Below, piece by piece: positions 15,492-24,419 of a DNA stretch of 64,000 bases; position 1 is the stretch's first letter; every line of letters begins with the position of its first letter. The stretch lies in assembly GCA_963837425.1 (NCBI GenBank), contig CAWINH010000004.1:1-64000 (forward strand), read 5' to 3'. The translations under genes were made by a program, and so were the position numbers. The notes below the pieces were generated by a model that saw nothing but the letters and a program-made list of their open reading frames with translations, was not told the DNA's origin and did no database searches. This DNA is from CAWINH01 sp963837425 (lineage in GTDB: Bacteria > Chloroflexota > Limnocylindria > QHBO01).

Positions 15492-16118
15492 ATGGCTACC
15501 ACGCTACCGGTTCGCTATCTGAACCGACTCAGTCGGACGGGCCTGACGGCCGAAGACCTCCGGGATCTGCCCACCGACCCGGCGGGGATCGACGCGGTGG
15601 ACATGATGGGCGAGGAGATAGGAACAATCGAGGACGCGCTCATCGATCCGGTGACGCTGCAGGCCCCGTTCCTCGTCCTGGTGGGTGGCGGCATTCTCGG
15701 GATCGGTCGCCACGAGCGGCTCATTCCGCGAGCCGCGGTCATCCGATTCAACTCCGCGCTCGTGGTCGTCGACCGCATACGCGACCTCATCCTGAGCACC
15801 CCCGATTTCCGGGACGACATGGATCGCGACGAGTTCGAGAACCATTACCTGGCGGTGTCGGACCTCTACGGGGTCGGTTCCGACTGGCAGGGGGAGACCG
15901 GGGGTATCGGAGCGACGCCGCGCCCGGCAACATTCGAGGCGGATGACCGCTCGGACGATGCGTCGGATGAGGGCCATCGGGTGCACCGCGACCATCCCCA
16001 CGTGCACACGCCGGGATGTGGCCACGAGACGCGCCCGCACGACGGGCATGACGATTTCGAGCATGACGGTCACTGGCACGCGAAGCACGGGGCCCACTAC
16101 GACGAGCACGAGCCGTGA
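15492..16118 (+). CDS. PRC-barrel-like protein with a His-rich tail
   Basis: 208 residues. Residues about 30-100 resemble a PRC-barrel: GIDAVDMMGEEIGTIEDALID, then a beta-rich stretch APFLVLVGGGILGIG and IPRAAVIRF. The C-terminal 49 residues contain 14 His plus many Asp/Glu (HRDHPHVHTPGCGH, then GHWHAKHG), an arrangement seen in metal-storage or metallochaperone tails for Ni, Zn or Co. No signal peptide, so cytoplasmic. GAGGAGACGG supplies the ribosome binding site. It overlaps the next gene by GTGA. The metal role is inferred from composition only. Confidence 0.72.
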   Translation: MATTLPVRYLNRLSRTGLTAEDLRDLPTDPAGIDAVDMMGEEIGTIEDALIDPVTLQAPFLVLVGGGILGIGRHERLIPRAAVIRFNSALVVVDRIRDLILSTPDFRDDMDRDEFENHYLAVSDLYGVGSDWQGETGGIGATPRPATFEADDRSDDASDEGHRVHRDHPHVHTPGCGHETRPHDGHDDFEHDGHWHAKHGAHYDEHEP

Positions 16119-16453
16119 GGAACGCGACACCGGCCTGCAGCCACTCGATTCCCGGACCGTGCTGGGGACGCGGATGGGACGAGATCGCGACACGGTCGCA
16201 CGAGCTGATCGAGGCCTGGGCCCGATTGCGGGGCGCGGTCCCGATTGCCGACCGAGATGGCAGCCCAGGCCTGTCACTCTCGTTCATCGAGGATGGCGGG
16301 GTCGCGACCGGCGCGATCAGCTGGCAGGCGTGGTTCGAGCTCTTCGACCGCGGTCGACTCGTGTTCGTCTGCCACAACCTCGCCGCGGATGGGCGTCCGA
16401 GCAGTGACTTCCACCTGAACGAGGCGCACCCCCCGGTTGGTGGCGCCGCCTAG
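16115..16453 (+). CDS. Hypothetical protein, coupled to the His-rich gene
   Basis: 112 residues. GTG at 16115 overlaps the preceding TGA (GTGA), so it is translationally coupled to the His-rich PRC-barrel gene. It carries DEIATRSHELIEAWARLRG and FIEDGGVATGAISWQAWFELF, compatible with a small alpha-beta protein. No motif I recognise. Its TAG shares a CTAG with the convergent histidine kinase stop. The close coupling is the main evidence it is real and works with the His-rich protein. Confidence 0.6.
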   Translation: MRNATPACSHSIPGPCWGRGWDEIATRSHELIEAWARLRGAVPIADRDGSPGLSLSFIEDGGVATGAISWQAWFELFDRGRLVFVCHNLAADGRPSSDFHLNEAHPPVGGAA

Positions 16454-19344
16454 CGGCCGACGGCGGGGAGCTCCTCCAACTCCTCGCCGTCGACCGCTCC
16501 CCGCGGAAGCGAGAAGCCGAACTCCGCCCCCCCGTTCTCCCTCGGCCGAGCCCAGATCCTGCCGCCCATCGCGGTCACCAGGCCTCGGCACACGAAGAGG
16601 CCGATCCCGCCGCCCGCGACACGGCCGGCGGTGGACGGCGATCGGTAGTACAGGTCGAAGAGCCGCTCCGAATCGGAGCCGTCGAGGCCGGCTCCCCGGT
16701 CGAGGACGGTGATCGCCACCTCGTTCGCATCCGCGGCCCCGGCGACGGTCACGAGACCCGGGCCGCCGTACTTCGCGGCATTCGAGAGCAGGTTGCGAAG
16801 CACCTGCTCGACGTAGGTTCGTTCCCCGGTCACCACCGGCAACCCGGGCGGGAGATCGGTCTCGAACTCGATGGTCGACCAGCGGCGCGCCTCCTGGGCG
16901 ACGACCGCCGGCACGATGCGCTGGAGGAGGAGCGGCTCGCCGTTGATCTCTATGCCGTGTTCCATCCGGCTCAGGGCCACGAGGTCCTCGACGATGCGAT
17001 ACAGCCGATCCGCCTCGATCTCGATGTCGGCCAGGACGTCCGGCAGATCGACGTCCGGGGCGGGATGCCGGAGGACCTTCGAATAGCCGTAGATCGTGGT
17101 GATCGGCGTCCGCAGCTCGTGAGAAAGGACGTCGACGAACGCCTGCCGGGCGCTCTCCGCCGCGCGCTGGCGGGTCACGTCGCGGACCATGACGATCGTC
17201 GAGCGCCCGTGCTCGTCGGCCACGCCCTGGGCGAACGAGGTGGGGTAGGTCGACCACTCGAGCCAGCGCCCATCCGCGAGCTGGATCAGCTGCCCCGAGG
17301 TCGCGAGGTCGAGTCCCGGAAGTGCGCCCGGTTCGAGTTCCAGCCGCCGCGCAATCGCCCCGTAGTCGCCGAGATCGCTGCCCACGAGCCGCCTGGCGGC
17401 CTCGTTCGCCAGCTGGACGGTCCCCTTGCCGTCGACCACCAGCACGCCCTCCCGGATCCCCTCCAGGACGGCGGAGAGCTCCGCCGCTCGCAGCCGCTCG
17501 TCGCGGGCGATCTTCGCCAGCCTGGCCTGGGCCCGCAGCTCGTCGCTGACGTCCCTCGCGGCGAGAATCATCGTCGCGGCGCCCTCGCGAAGCCGAATGC
17601 ATTGCCCGAACGTCGACACCGGAACCTCCCCACCGTCGCGCCGGAGCATCGTGCCGCTGCTCGTTGCCGACTCGTGCTCCCCGGTCAGGAGCGGACGGAT
17701 CTGCTGGCGGAAGTTCTCCTCGCTCACGCCGCGCTGGAGGTCGAGGATCGAAACTCCGATGAGGTCGCCGGGCTCGGCGCCGACGAGCGCGGCGCCGCCC
17801 CGATTCACGTAGGTCAGCGCCAGTGACACGGGGTCGTACATGAAGACCGCATCGAGTGAAGCGTCCACGGTGGCCTTGAAGCGCGTGACCGCGCCGTGGA
17901 GTGAGGCCTGTTCGACGGCGGCGCCCACCCGGCCGGCAAGGTTCTCGGCGACGGCGGCATCATCGGGCCCGAAGCGCATCGGGTTCGCCGAACCGAGGGT
18001 GATGACCCCCACCACCTCTTCGCGCGCGGCGATCGGGACGATCAGGAGCGCGCCGATGCCCAGCAGGTCCAGGAGCTCGAGCGCGCGGGGACTGTCGATC
18101 CGCGCCTTCCACCCGGTGTCGTCCGCCAGCACCGTGGCTCCGCCCTCCGCCTCCAATGGGCCTGCCAGCCAGGCGCCGAGAGTCGTGGGGGCAAGCCAGA
18201 CGAGCTCGCGGAGGTGACTGACGCCGGCGGCGGTGGGATGGCTGGCGGCGTGGATCGGCTCGGCGTCAGCGGACAGCTCGACGACGCACCAGCTCGCAAT
18301 GGACGGGACCGCCAGCCGGGCAATGGCCTCGATGGTCGCCTCGGTGTCCATCGTGGAGGTCAGGATCTGGCTGGCGTGGGCGAGCCACACCAGGCCGGCC
18401 TGGCTTCGCTCGAGACGGTTGGTGATGCGTCCCTGCTCTTCATACGCCACGGCCCGATCGAGCGCGAGGGCCGACAGGTCGCCCAGCCTGACCATGAGGT
18501 CGCGCGTCTCCGGATCGAACTCGCGTGCCGTCGGGAAATCGAGGACGAGGACGCCGATCGTTCGATCCTCGACGACAAGCGGGATGGTCGCCGACGCTCC
18601 TCCGTCGAGGGCGAGCCCGGACATCACGCGTGGCGCGCTTCCGTACGTCGCGTCCCATGCCGCCCGGCTCTCGATGAGGATCGGCCCGCGGGTGCGCAGC
18701 GCGTCGGCGATGTGCGAGGGGCCGTCAAGCGGGTAGCTCCACATCGTCCGAGTGTTCGGATCCCCGACGTGCGCTGCGATGAGCTCGACGGACGTCCAGT
18801 CGGAGGAGACGCTGCCGACCGCCCCGGCGCTCGCACCGAGCGCGGCCAGGCCGCGATCCAGGATCGCCTGGGCGATCTCCGCCGGGGTCGCGGCCTCGGC
18901 GAGGTTGGCGGTGACGGTCTGGAGCCGCTCGAGCTCCGACCGGCTACGCTCGGCACGCTGCCGCGAATCCCGCTCGGCACGCAGGAGGCGCTCCTTCTCC
19001 GACGTCGCCTGGTGCTCCGCGAAGCTCGCGCGACGCAGGGACGAGGTCACGGCCGAGACGAGGACGCCGTCGAACAGGAAGAGCGCCAGTCGGAGCAGCT
19101 GACCCGACGAGGAGATGAGCGGAATCCCGATCGGCGGGAAGAGCAGCGTGGCCTCGAGCACCGCCGATGCGAACGTCGCCAGCAACCCTGGGCCCAGCCC
19201 CCCGCGCCAGGCGCTGAGCCCGACGATCGCGAGGTAGACGAGGTAGCCGACGCTGCCGGGGAGGAGGCGGTCCATCAGCAGGGTGACCGCGGCAGCGGCT
19301 GCCGCAGCCACGAGCGCGAACAGGTAGGCGAGCCGGGTCCGCAT
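16450..19344 (-). CDS. Membrane-associated hybrid-sensor histidine kinase (DUF4118-GAF-GAF-PAS-PAS-HisKA-HATPase)
   Basis: 964 residues from ATG at 19344 (MRTRLAYLFALV). Four hydrophobic segments within the first 110 residues resemble the KdpD-type DUF4118 membrane module. They are followed by a coiled coil (about 115-150), two GAF-like regions (about 160-310 and 330-480), two PAS regions (about 500-620 and 630-730), and the kinase core. The phosphorylated His is H742 in VLSHELRTP, then the N-box LRNLLSNAAKYG and glycine motifs DRGAGLDG and GGGIGLFVCRG. The response regulator lies 145 bases upstream on the same strand. Stimulus unknown; the GAF/PAS set suggests redox, light or small ligands. 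Confidence 0.92.
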   Translation of the reverse strand: MRTRLAYLFALVAAAAAAAVTLLMDRLLPGSVGYLVYLAIVGLSAWRGGLGPGLLATFASAVLEATLLFPPIGIPLISSSGQLLRLALFLFDGVLVSAVTSSLRRASFAEHQATSEKERLLRAERDSRQRAERSRSELERLQTVTANLAEAATPAEIAQAILDRGLAALGASAGAVGSVSSDWTSVELIAAHVGDPNTRTMWSYPLDGPSHIADALRTRGPILIESRAAWDATYGSAPRVMSGLALDGGASATIPLVVEDRTIGVLVLDFPTAREFDPETRDLMVRLGDLSALALDRAVAYEEQGRITNRLERSQAGLVWLAHASQILTSTMDTEATIEAIARLAVPSIASWCVVELSADAEPIHAASHPTAAGVSHLRELVWLAPTTLGAWLAGPLEAEGGATVLADDTGWKARIDSPRALELLDLLGIGALLIVPIAAREEVVGVITLGSANPMRFGPDDAAVAENLAGRVGAAVEQASLHGAVTRFKATVDASLDAVFMYDPVSLALTYVNRGGAALVGAEPGDLIGVSILDLQRGVSEENFRQQIRPLLTGEHESATSSGTMLRRDGGEVPVSTFGQCIRLREGAATMILAARDVSDELRAQARLAKIARDERLRAAELSAVLEGIREGVLVVDGKGTVQLANEAARRLVGSDLGDYGAIARRLELEPGALPGLDLATSGQLIQLADGRWLEWSTYPTSFAQGVADEHGRSTIVMVRDVTRQRAAESARQAFVDVLSHELRTPITTIYGYSKVLRHPAPDVDLPDVLADIEIEADRLYRIVEDLVALSRMEHGIEINGEPLLLQRIVPAVVAQEARRWSTIEFETDLPPGLPVVTGERTYVEQVLRNLLSNAAKYGGPGLVTVAGAADANEVAITVLDRGAGLDGSDSERLFDLYYRSPSTAGRVAGGGIGLFVCRGLVTAMGGRIWARPRENGGAEFGFSLPRGAVDGEELEELPAVGR

Positions 19345-19489
19345 CGGCGACAGGCCCTCGGTGTGGCCCAGCCACCGCGGGCGAAGGACGCGACGCCATC
19401 CGCGTGTCACGCCACGCCGGCCCCCATCCGGCATCGCGCAGTGCTCGGCGCCGCGAGTCCATCCATGTGCGGCCTCGAAGGGTACGCTC

Positions 19490-20191
19490 CTATCCCTGCG
19501 GGACGGGCACGTCGAGCAGGTAGCCGATCCCCTGGAAGGTCCGGATGCGTCCCGGCTCTCCGGGAGGCGCGCCGAGCTTGCGGCGAAGGCGGCTGATCCA
19601 GACGCGAAGGTATTGCAGGTCGTCGCGGTATTCGGGACCCCACACCTTGGTGAGGAGCTCAGTGTGCAGCACGACGCGGCCGGCGTTGGCGGTGAGGTGC
19701 TGGAGCAGCAGCCACTCGGTCCGCGTCAGCGGCACGATGGCGCCGTCGCGCCGGACCATGCGCCGTTCGAGGTCGATCTCGAAATCGTCGAATCGCACGA
19801 CGCCCAGGTTCGAGACGGCGCCGTCGCTGCGGCGCAGGACCGAGCGCACCCGCGCCGCGAGCTCGTCGGGGTGGAACGGCTTCGCGACATAGTCGTCCGC
19901 TCCGAGATCCAGGCCCTGCGCCCTTTCGGATGTCGAGGCCTTTGCGGTGAGGAGGATGACCGGGACCGGGCGTCGCTCGCGGAGCTCCCGCATGACCTCG
20001 ATGCCGTCGAGGTCGGGCATGACGATATCGAGCAGGACGAGGTCGGGCCGATACTGCTCGGCTTTCGCGATCGCGTCGGCCCCACCGCCGGCCTGGATCA
20101 CCCGGAACCCCTCGTTGCGCAGCGTGAGCGACACGAGCTTCGTGATCCGTGGCTCATCGTCGGCGACGAGCACCAGCGGTTCGGTTCGCAC
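19490..20191 (-). CDS. OmpR/KdpE-type response regulator
   Basis: 233 residues: receiver domain (about 5-120) with acidic pair DDE near residue 11, phosphoacceptor D55 in LVLLDIVMPD, T in LLTAK and K in VAKPF, then a winged-helix DNA-binding domain ending in RRKLGAPP. GTG at 20191 is preferred over an in-frame ATG at 20290 because AGGAGGT precedes it by nine bases. It is transcribed ahead of the multi-sensor kinase, its likely partner. Confidence 0.93.
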   Translation of the reverse strand: MRTEPLVLVADDEPRITKLVSLTLRNEGFRVIQAGGGADAIAKAEQYRPDLVLLDIVMPDLDGIEVMRELRERRPVPVILLTAKASTSERAQGLDLGADDYVAKPFHPDELAARVRSVLRRSDGAVSNLGVVRFDDFEIDLERRMVRRDGAIVPLTRTEWLLLQHLTANAGRVVLHTELLTKVWGPEYRDDLQYLRVWISRLRRKLGAPPGEPGRIRTFQGIGYLLDVPVPQG

Positions 20192-20274
20192 CTTCTCTGC
20201 ACCTCCTGCTGCGGCAAGACTCACCGTGCGCCGGGCGAGGTGGCGCCGGCCATGGCGGGGCGTTGCAGATCCAT

Positions 20275-20284
20275 TACAAATGTA
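20275..20284. promoter_or_regulatory. AT-rich palindrome upstream of the response regulator
   Basis: TACA-AA-TGTA is a perfect 10-base palindrome inside a locally AT-rich island, 84 bases before the regulator start and about 100 bases after the lipoprotein stop. It may be part of the promoter or an autoregulatory site. Confidence 0.35.
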
Positions 20285-20384
20285 TTGCATTTTGGCGACG
20301 TATGGGGGCGCCGGCAGAAGGCTCCCCCCACGACGACTGCCCGCGCCCCCGTACGGCGGCGAGACGACTTCGATCCGCCTCGCG

Positions 20385-20531
20385 TTATTGCGACGGGCTG
20401 GCGGACATCATCGGTGCCTCCGAGACCGATGCGGCCGCATTCGACGGCGATCCGCCGCCGGTCGTACAGGCAGCGAGTCCCAGGGTGCCGAGGATGAGCG
20501 CGACCGCAAGGAGGCGCTTGACGTTGCGCAT
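20385..20531 (-). CDS. Tiny lipoprotein (48 residues)
   Basis: ATG at 20531, eight bases after GGAGGA, gives MRNVKRLLAVALILGTLGL, then the lipobox Leu-Ala-Ala-Cys with Cys22, then a 26-residue Ser/Ala/Thr-rich tail ending SASPSQ. After cleavage and lipidation only about 27 residues would remain on the cell surface. It lies upstream of the response regulator on the same strand, so it may be in the same regulon. The complete signal peptide and strong ribosome site make it convincing despite its size. Confidence 0.72.
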   Translation of the reverse strand: MRNVKRLLAVALILGTLGLAACTTGGGSPSNAAASVSEAPMMSASPSQ

Positions 20532-20684
20532 TCTCGTTCCTCCACGTACGGAAGGGTTGGCGGCGGGCTGCGTCGCGCCGACCCGCTCGAGAACACGCTA
20601 GGTCGCTGCCCACTACGGTCGCCTCACCCCGAGGGCGGAACACCTCTCGGAAAGGTTGCAGCCGGGGAGACCCTCGCTATCTGG

Positions 20685-21290
20685 CTATCCGCCCGGCGGG
20701 GGGCTGTATCCCCGTTCGGCGATCTCCGCTGCACGGCCGCGATAGACATCCACGCTCGGCGCGGTCCTGGCCCGGAAGCCGTCGACCATCCGGTTGTACA
20801 TCGAGAACGCCGCCGCGATGAGCACGGCAAGCTGAACGTCGCCATCGGTCGCACCCGATGCCTTGGCCGCCTCGACGTCCTCAGCGGTCAGGTCGCACGC
20901 TTCTCCGCGCACGGTCCGTGCGATCTCGAGCAGGGCGCGCATCTTCTCGCCGAGCGCATCGAACGACCCGGACTTGAGCTGGTCGAGAACCGGGACGAGC
21001 TCTGCTCCTCCGCTCCGCTCGAGCAGGGCGGTGGCGTGCGCGCCGTGCGAGTCCATGCAGAAGAAGCAGTCGTTCGCCGCCGAAACGGCGGTCGCGATCA
21101 TCTCTCGCTCGGCGCGAGTCAGCGTCGCTCCCGGAAAGTCGTGGACCAGCAGCTCGTCCGCGAGCCCGCGCAGATGCGTGCCAAGTCCCGGCGTCAACCG
21201 GATCGCGGCCGTGATCCCCGGGGAATCCGGCAACCCACCGACGATGGGCTCCTGTCCGGCTCGGCGGAGCCGCTCTTCGTCTCGTGTCAT
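20685..21290 (-). CDS. AhpD-like carboxymuconolactone decarboxylase family peroxidase
   Basis: 201 residues, all-helical. The active-site signature is C75-F-F-C78-x3-H82 (NDCFFCMDSHG), which in AhpD-like proteins reduces peroxides via the Cys pair. ATG at 21290 is chosen: GGGAG sits nine bases before it, while the ATG at 21299 overlaps that site. It resembles the uncharacterised peroxidase-related (YciW/TIGR01926-type) branch. It has its own leader region, and the tiny lipoprotein gene follows 153 bases downstream. Confidence 0.85.
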   Translation of the reverse strand: MTRDEERLRRAGQEPIVGGLPDSPGITAAIRLTPGLGTHLRGLADELLVHDFPGATLTRAEREMIATAVSAANDCFFCMDSHGAHATALLERSGGAELVPVLDQLKSGSFDALGEKMRALLEIARTVRGEACDLTAEDVEAAKASGATDGDVQLAVLIAAAFSMYNRMVDGFRARTAPSVDVYRGRAAEIAERGYSPPPGG

Positions 21291-21438
21291 GTGCACCATC
21301 TCCCAATCGCGCGACGCAGGGTTCGCCGGGTCAGTATGCGCGCGCCCGCACCTTCCGCGCAGGTGCGCCAAAACCGTCGACGGCCGGCGCCCGGGTGGTG
21401 CATGATCCGCATGGTTCTCTCCAGCACGTTGGCCAATC

Positions 21439-22029
21439 ATGGACGTTCTGCTGGTCGGGTTCATCGCCGGGTTCATCTTCGGTGGCTGGCGCAGTGGCTT
21501 CCTGCGCAGGCTCATCGGCATCGGCTTCATGGTGCTCTCGTTCGTCGTGAGCGCGTACTTCCGATACCCGGTGGGCGCCCTCGCCACCGCCTTCTTCCCC
21601 GATGTCCCCGCCGACTACGCAAACCTCGTCGGGTACACGATCGCCTTTCCCGTCGTCCTTGGCGCGCTCCACCTCGGCAGCCGGACGATGCTGAGCCGGA
21701 TCTCCGTGCAGGGGATCACGAAGGAGGCCGACCAGGCCCTTGGCGCGCTCTTCGGCGGGATCGAGGCGATCCTCATTCTCTCGGCCGCGGTCGTCATCCT
21801 CGACGCGTACTTCGGGACGAACTCGACGCTCACCGCGACCGTCGGTCCCGGCGCGCTCAAGTCGTTCACCGAGGCGCTGAACGACTCGACAACGGTGCAC
21901 CTCCTTCGCGGCGCGAGCGTGCCGGTCGTCCTGACGATCCTCGGCCCGTTCCTGCCGAGTGACGTCTCGACGCTGCTCCCGACCGGGATCCCCGGCCTCC
22001 CCAGCAACCTGCCGTTCCCGAGCCCCTAG
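21439..22029 (+). CDS. CvpA-like membrane protein
   Basis: 196 residues. The N-terminal segment DVLLVGFIAGFIFGGWRSGFLRRL is the classic CvpA start, with Gly-Trp-Arg-x-Gly. Three further hydrophobic segments lie about 28-45, 60-85 and 105-125. The C-terminal 70 residues form a soluble domain outside the membrane. CvpA proteins have been linked to envelope integrity and colicin/bile tolerance; the mechanism is unknown. No clear ribosome binding site precedes the ATG. Confidence 0.82.
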   Translation: MDVLLVGFIAGFIFGGWRSGFLRRLIGIGFMVLSFVVSAYFRYPVGALATAFFPDVPADYANLVGYTIAFPVVLGALHLGSRTMLSRISVQGITKEADQALGALFGGIEAILILSAAVVILDAYFGTNSTLTATVGPGALKSFTEALNDSTTVHLLRGASVPVVLTILGPFLPSDVSTLLPTGIPGLPSNLPFPSP

Positions 22030-22097
22030 CGGCGGCCTCGAGGCGCAGGCCCGGGGCGCCGCCCTCAGGCACGAGATGTGACGACCGGCACTGGTCG

Positions 22098-22829
22098 TTG
22101 GCGGCGCGCGCCGCGACGCTTGCGCGCGTGACGGGGACGGGGGCCGACCCGGAGGTTGTCGCGATCCGCGGTGACGTCCGCTATGAGCGGGTCGTCTTCT
22201 TCTCCGACGCGGTATTCGCCATCGCCGCAACCCTGCTCTTCATCGATCTCCGGGTTCCCGAGGTGGCGGATCCGGCCGCCTTCGACGCGGCGCTGCGAGC
22301 GTCATTCGGCAGCATCAGCCCGTTCGTCGCAGTGGCCATCGGCTTCGCGGTGGTGGGCTCGTACTGGATGAGCCATCGGGCCATCTTCGCGCTCATCGCA
22401 CGGACCAATGGCCTCGTGATCTGGGCGAATCTCCACTTCCTCTTCTGGGTCGCGATCCAGCCATACTTCACCGCTGCCCTCGCCGAGCACGCGACGACGA
22501 CGACGGTCGTCGCATACGCGGGGTGCCAGGTGCTGGCGGGTCTCGCGCAGCTGGGGCTCTGGGCGGCGGCACGTCGTGACCCGGCGCTGCTGATCACCTC
22601 GGTCAGCCCCCGGAAGGTGCGCTACGTGACCGTCCAACTCCTGCGCGCGCCGGTCGCCTTCGCCGTCTCGATCCCGGTGGCCTTCGTCATCGGCCCGGTG
22701 GCCGGCATGGTGACCTGGGGCCTGATCGTCGCGTTCGCGACGGCCATCCACGTCGCGTTCCGCGACCTGCAGCGCTGGACGGCCGACCACCCGATGCCCG
22801 AAGCTCAGCGCGCGGCGCGCGAGGACTAG
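22098..22829 (+). CDS. TMEM175-family (DUF1211) potassium channel-like protein
   Basis: 243 residues with six hydrophobic segments. The hallmark RxxxFSDAVFAIAxTLL is present as RVVFFSDAVFAIAATLL. In this family the motif in helix 1 forms the hydrophobic filter of K+-permeable tetramers. SYWMSHRAIF and NLHFLFWVAIQPYF are also typical. The start is uncertain: TTG at 22098 or GTG at 22128, neither with a good ribosome site. Its stop shares CTAG with the convergent oxidoreductase. Confidence 0.88.
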   Translation: MAARAATLARVTGTGADPEVVAIRGDVRYERVVFFSDAVFAIAATLLFIDLRVPEVADPAAFDAALRASFGSISPFVAVAIGFAVVGSYWMSHRAIFALIARTNGLVIWANLHFLFWVAIQPYFTAALAEHATTTTVVAYAGCQVLAGLAQLGLWAAARRDPALLITSVSPRKVRYVTVQLLRAPVAFAVSIPVAFVIGPVAGMVTWGLIVAFATAIHVAFRDLQRWTADHPMPEAQRAARED

Positions 22830-23770
22830 GCGGTCATCAGGCGGATCAGCTCGCCGGCCAGCGCGAGCGACTCGGTCGACATCAGCGTCGGGTTGCGGAG
22901 GATGAAGCCCGTGAACCCCGCGTCGAGGTATGGCTGCAGGAGCTCGGCCGCCTGGGGCGGCGTTGCCGCCCGGCTGCGCGCCCGGAAATCCGGGGACAGC
23001 CGCGACAGGACCGCGTCGGCGTCACGCTCGTCCTCGACGAGCACGACCGGGGCCATCACCGTCTTCAGGACGGTGGACGGGTCGCGCCCCTCGGCCGCGC
23101 AGTGGCGTTCGAAGACCTCCTGCTTGTGCTTGAGCACATCGAGTGTCCCGAACCAGTTCGCGATGTCCGCGTAGCGCGCGACGAGGCGCAGCGTCCGTCG
23201 CTCGCCGCTGCCGCCGATGAGGATCGGGGGGCCGCCGGCCTGGATGGGACGCGGCCGATTCAGCGCCCGTTCGATCCGGTAGTAGCGCCCCGCGAACGTC
23301 GGCCGCTCCTCGGTGAACATGAGCTTGCAGATCTGGAGCGCCTCGTCCAGCCGATCGATCCGCGCGCCGATCGCCGGGAACTCGAAGCCGTAGCCGCGGT
23401 GCTCGTCCTCGTTCCAGGCGGCACCCAGGCCCAGGACCGCTCGACCGTTCGAGATCGTGTCCAGGGTGGTGACCGTCTTCGCCAGCAGGGCGGGGTTGCG
23501 ATACGTGACACCGGAAACCATCGTCCCCAGCTTCACGCGCCCGGTGCGGGCGGCGAGCGCCGAGAGGACCGCGTATGCCTCGAGCATCGGCTCCTCCTCC
23601 GGCCCAACGCCCGGGATCTGGTAGAAGTGATCCATGACCGTCACGAGGTCGAAGCCGGCCGCCTCGGCGGCGGCGACGAGGCTGACGAGGTGCTCGAACC
23701 GATCCTCGGCGGCGATCCCCGGAAAGCTGAAGCTCGGCATGTGGTACCCAAAGAAGGGAGGGGTGCTCAC
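22826..23770 (-). CDS. LLM-class F420-dependent oxidoreductase
   Basis: 314 residues, TIM-barrel of the luciferase-like monooxygenase family. HFYQIPG, then GVTYRNPALLAKTVTTLD, GRAVLGLGAAWNEDEH and ILIGGSGERRTLRLVARYAD are hallmarks of the F420 subgroup (TIGR03560-like). GTG at 23770 is fixed by AGGAGG seven bases upstream; an in-frame ATG at 23863 would add 31 residues. The substrate is unknown. It points to an organism that makes coenzyme F420. Confidence 0.9.
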   Translation of the reverse strand: MSTPPFFGYHMPSFSFPGIAAEDRFEHLVSLVAAAEAAGFDLVTVMDHFYQIPGVGPEEEPMLEAYAVLSALAARTGRVKLGTMVSGVTYRNPALLAKTVTTLDTISNGRAVLGLGAAWNEDEHRGYGFEFPAIGARIDRLDEALQICKLMFTEERPTFAGRYYRIERALNRPRPIQAGGPPILIGGSGERRTLRLVARYADIANWFGTLDVLKHKQEVFERHCAAEGRDPSTVLKTVMAPVVLVEDERDADAVLSRLSPDFRARSRAATPPQAAELLQPYLDAGFTGFILRNPTLMSTESLALAGELIRLMTA

Positions 23771-23841
23771 GGGTGCGCCTCCTGCGCTGAAGGGTGCGAT
23801 GAGAATGCAGGGTAGCGCGACGGCGGGCCTACCATGGACCG

Positions 23842-24300
23842 ATGACCAGCGTCCGGCCGGCATCCGAAGATGACCTCCCGGCGATTGCCCGCCAGTACGC
23901 CGACCTCCATCGCGAGCAATGGACCGCCAGCCCGCAGCTGCGTCCGGATGGAGACCGCGAGCCGGACTGGCTCGGCGAGGTCCGGGCCGCTCTCGATGAC
24001 CCGGCCACCCACCTCGTGGTGGCTGAGACCGACGGCCAGCTGATCGGGACGGTTCGGGTCGAGTTCGCCGAGCGGCCGTTCTTCCGGATCGCCGAGGTCC
24101 ATCGGCTCTACGTCCGGCCGGAGTGGCGGCGCCGCGGCGTGGCCAGCGAGCTGATGCGAGTCGCGGAGACGACCGCGCGCGATGGGGGCGCGGCCGAGGT
24201 CCGGCTCACCGTCCTGGCCGGCAACGAGCCCGCCATGCAGTTCTACGACGTCCGGGACTACCGCCATTTCGCGACCCGCCTCGCGAAGCGCCTCGGTTGA
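23842..24300 (+). CDS. GNAT-family N-acetyltransferase
   Basis: 152 residues, a single GNAT domain. The acetyl-CoA loop is RPEWRRRGVASELM (about residues 94-107), a good R/Q-x-x-G-x-A/G match. The strand before it, AEVHRLYV, and the C-terminal NEPAMQFYDVRDYRHF are typical. The start of the LLM gene on the opposite strand is 72 bases away, so the two share a divergent promoter region. The substrate cannot be told. Confidence 0.9.
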   Translation: MTSVRPASEDDLPAIARQYADLHREQWTASPQLRPDGDREPDWLGEVRAALDDPATHLVVAETDGQLIGTVRVEFAERPFFRIAEVHRLYVRPEWRRRGVASELMRVAETTARDGGAAEVRLTVLAGNEPAMQFYDVRDYRHFATRLAKRLG

Positions 24301-24337
24301 CGTTGCGGGCGTCTGCCGCGATGCTTCGCGCCACCAC

Positions 24338-24386
24338 GGCGATGGAGCTCGCCGCGAACCGCCGATCACAAGGCTGATGGCTCCTG
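24338..24386 (+). ncRNA. Fluoride (crcB) riboswitch
   Basis: The sequence follows the fluoride-aptamer consensus in order: GGCGATGGAGCTCGCC, then GAACCGCC, then GGCTGATGGCTCCT. GGCGATGG with AACCGCC provides the pseudoknot and CTGATGRCTCCT the closing segment. It starts 38 bases after the GNAT stop and ends 34 bases before crcB, the gene this riboswitch usually controls. Fluoride binding would switch on the crcB operon. Recognised from sequence pattern, not from a covariance search. Confidence 0.88.
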
Positions 24387-24419
24387 CAGATCGTTTCGAA
24401 CCGAGTCAGGAGTGCATCC

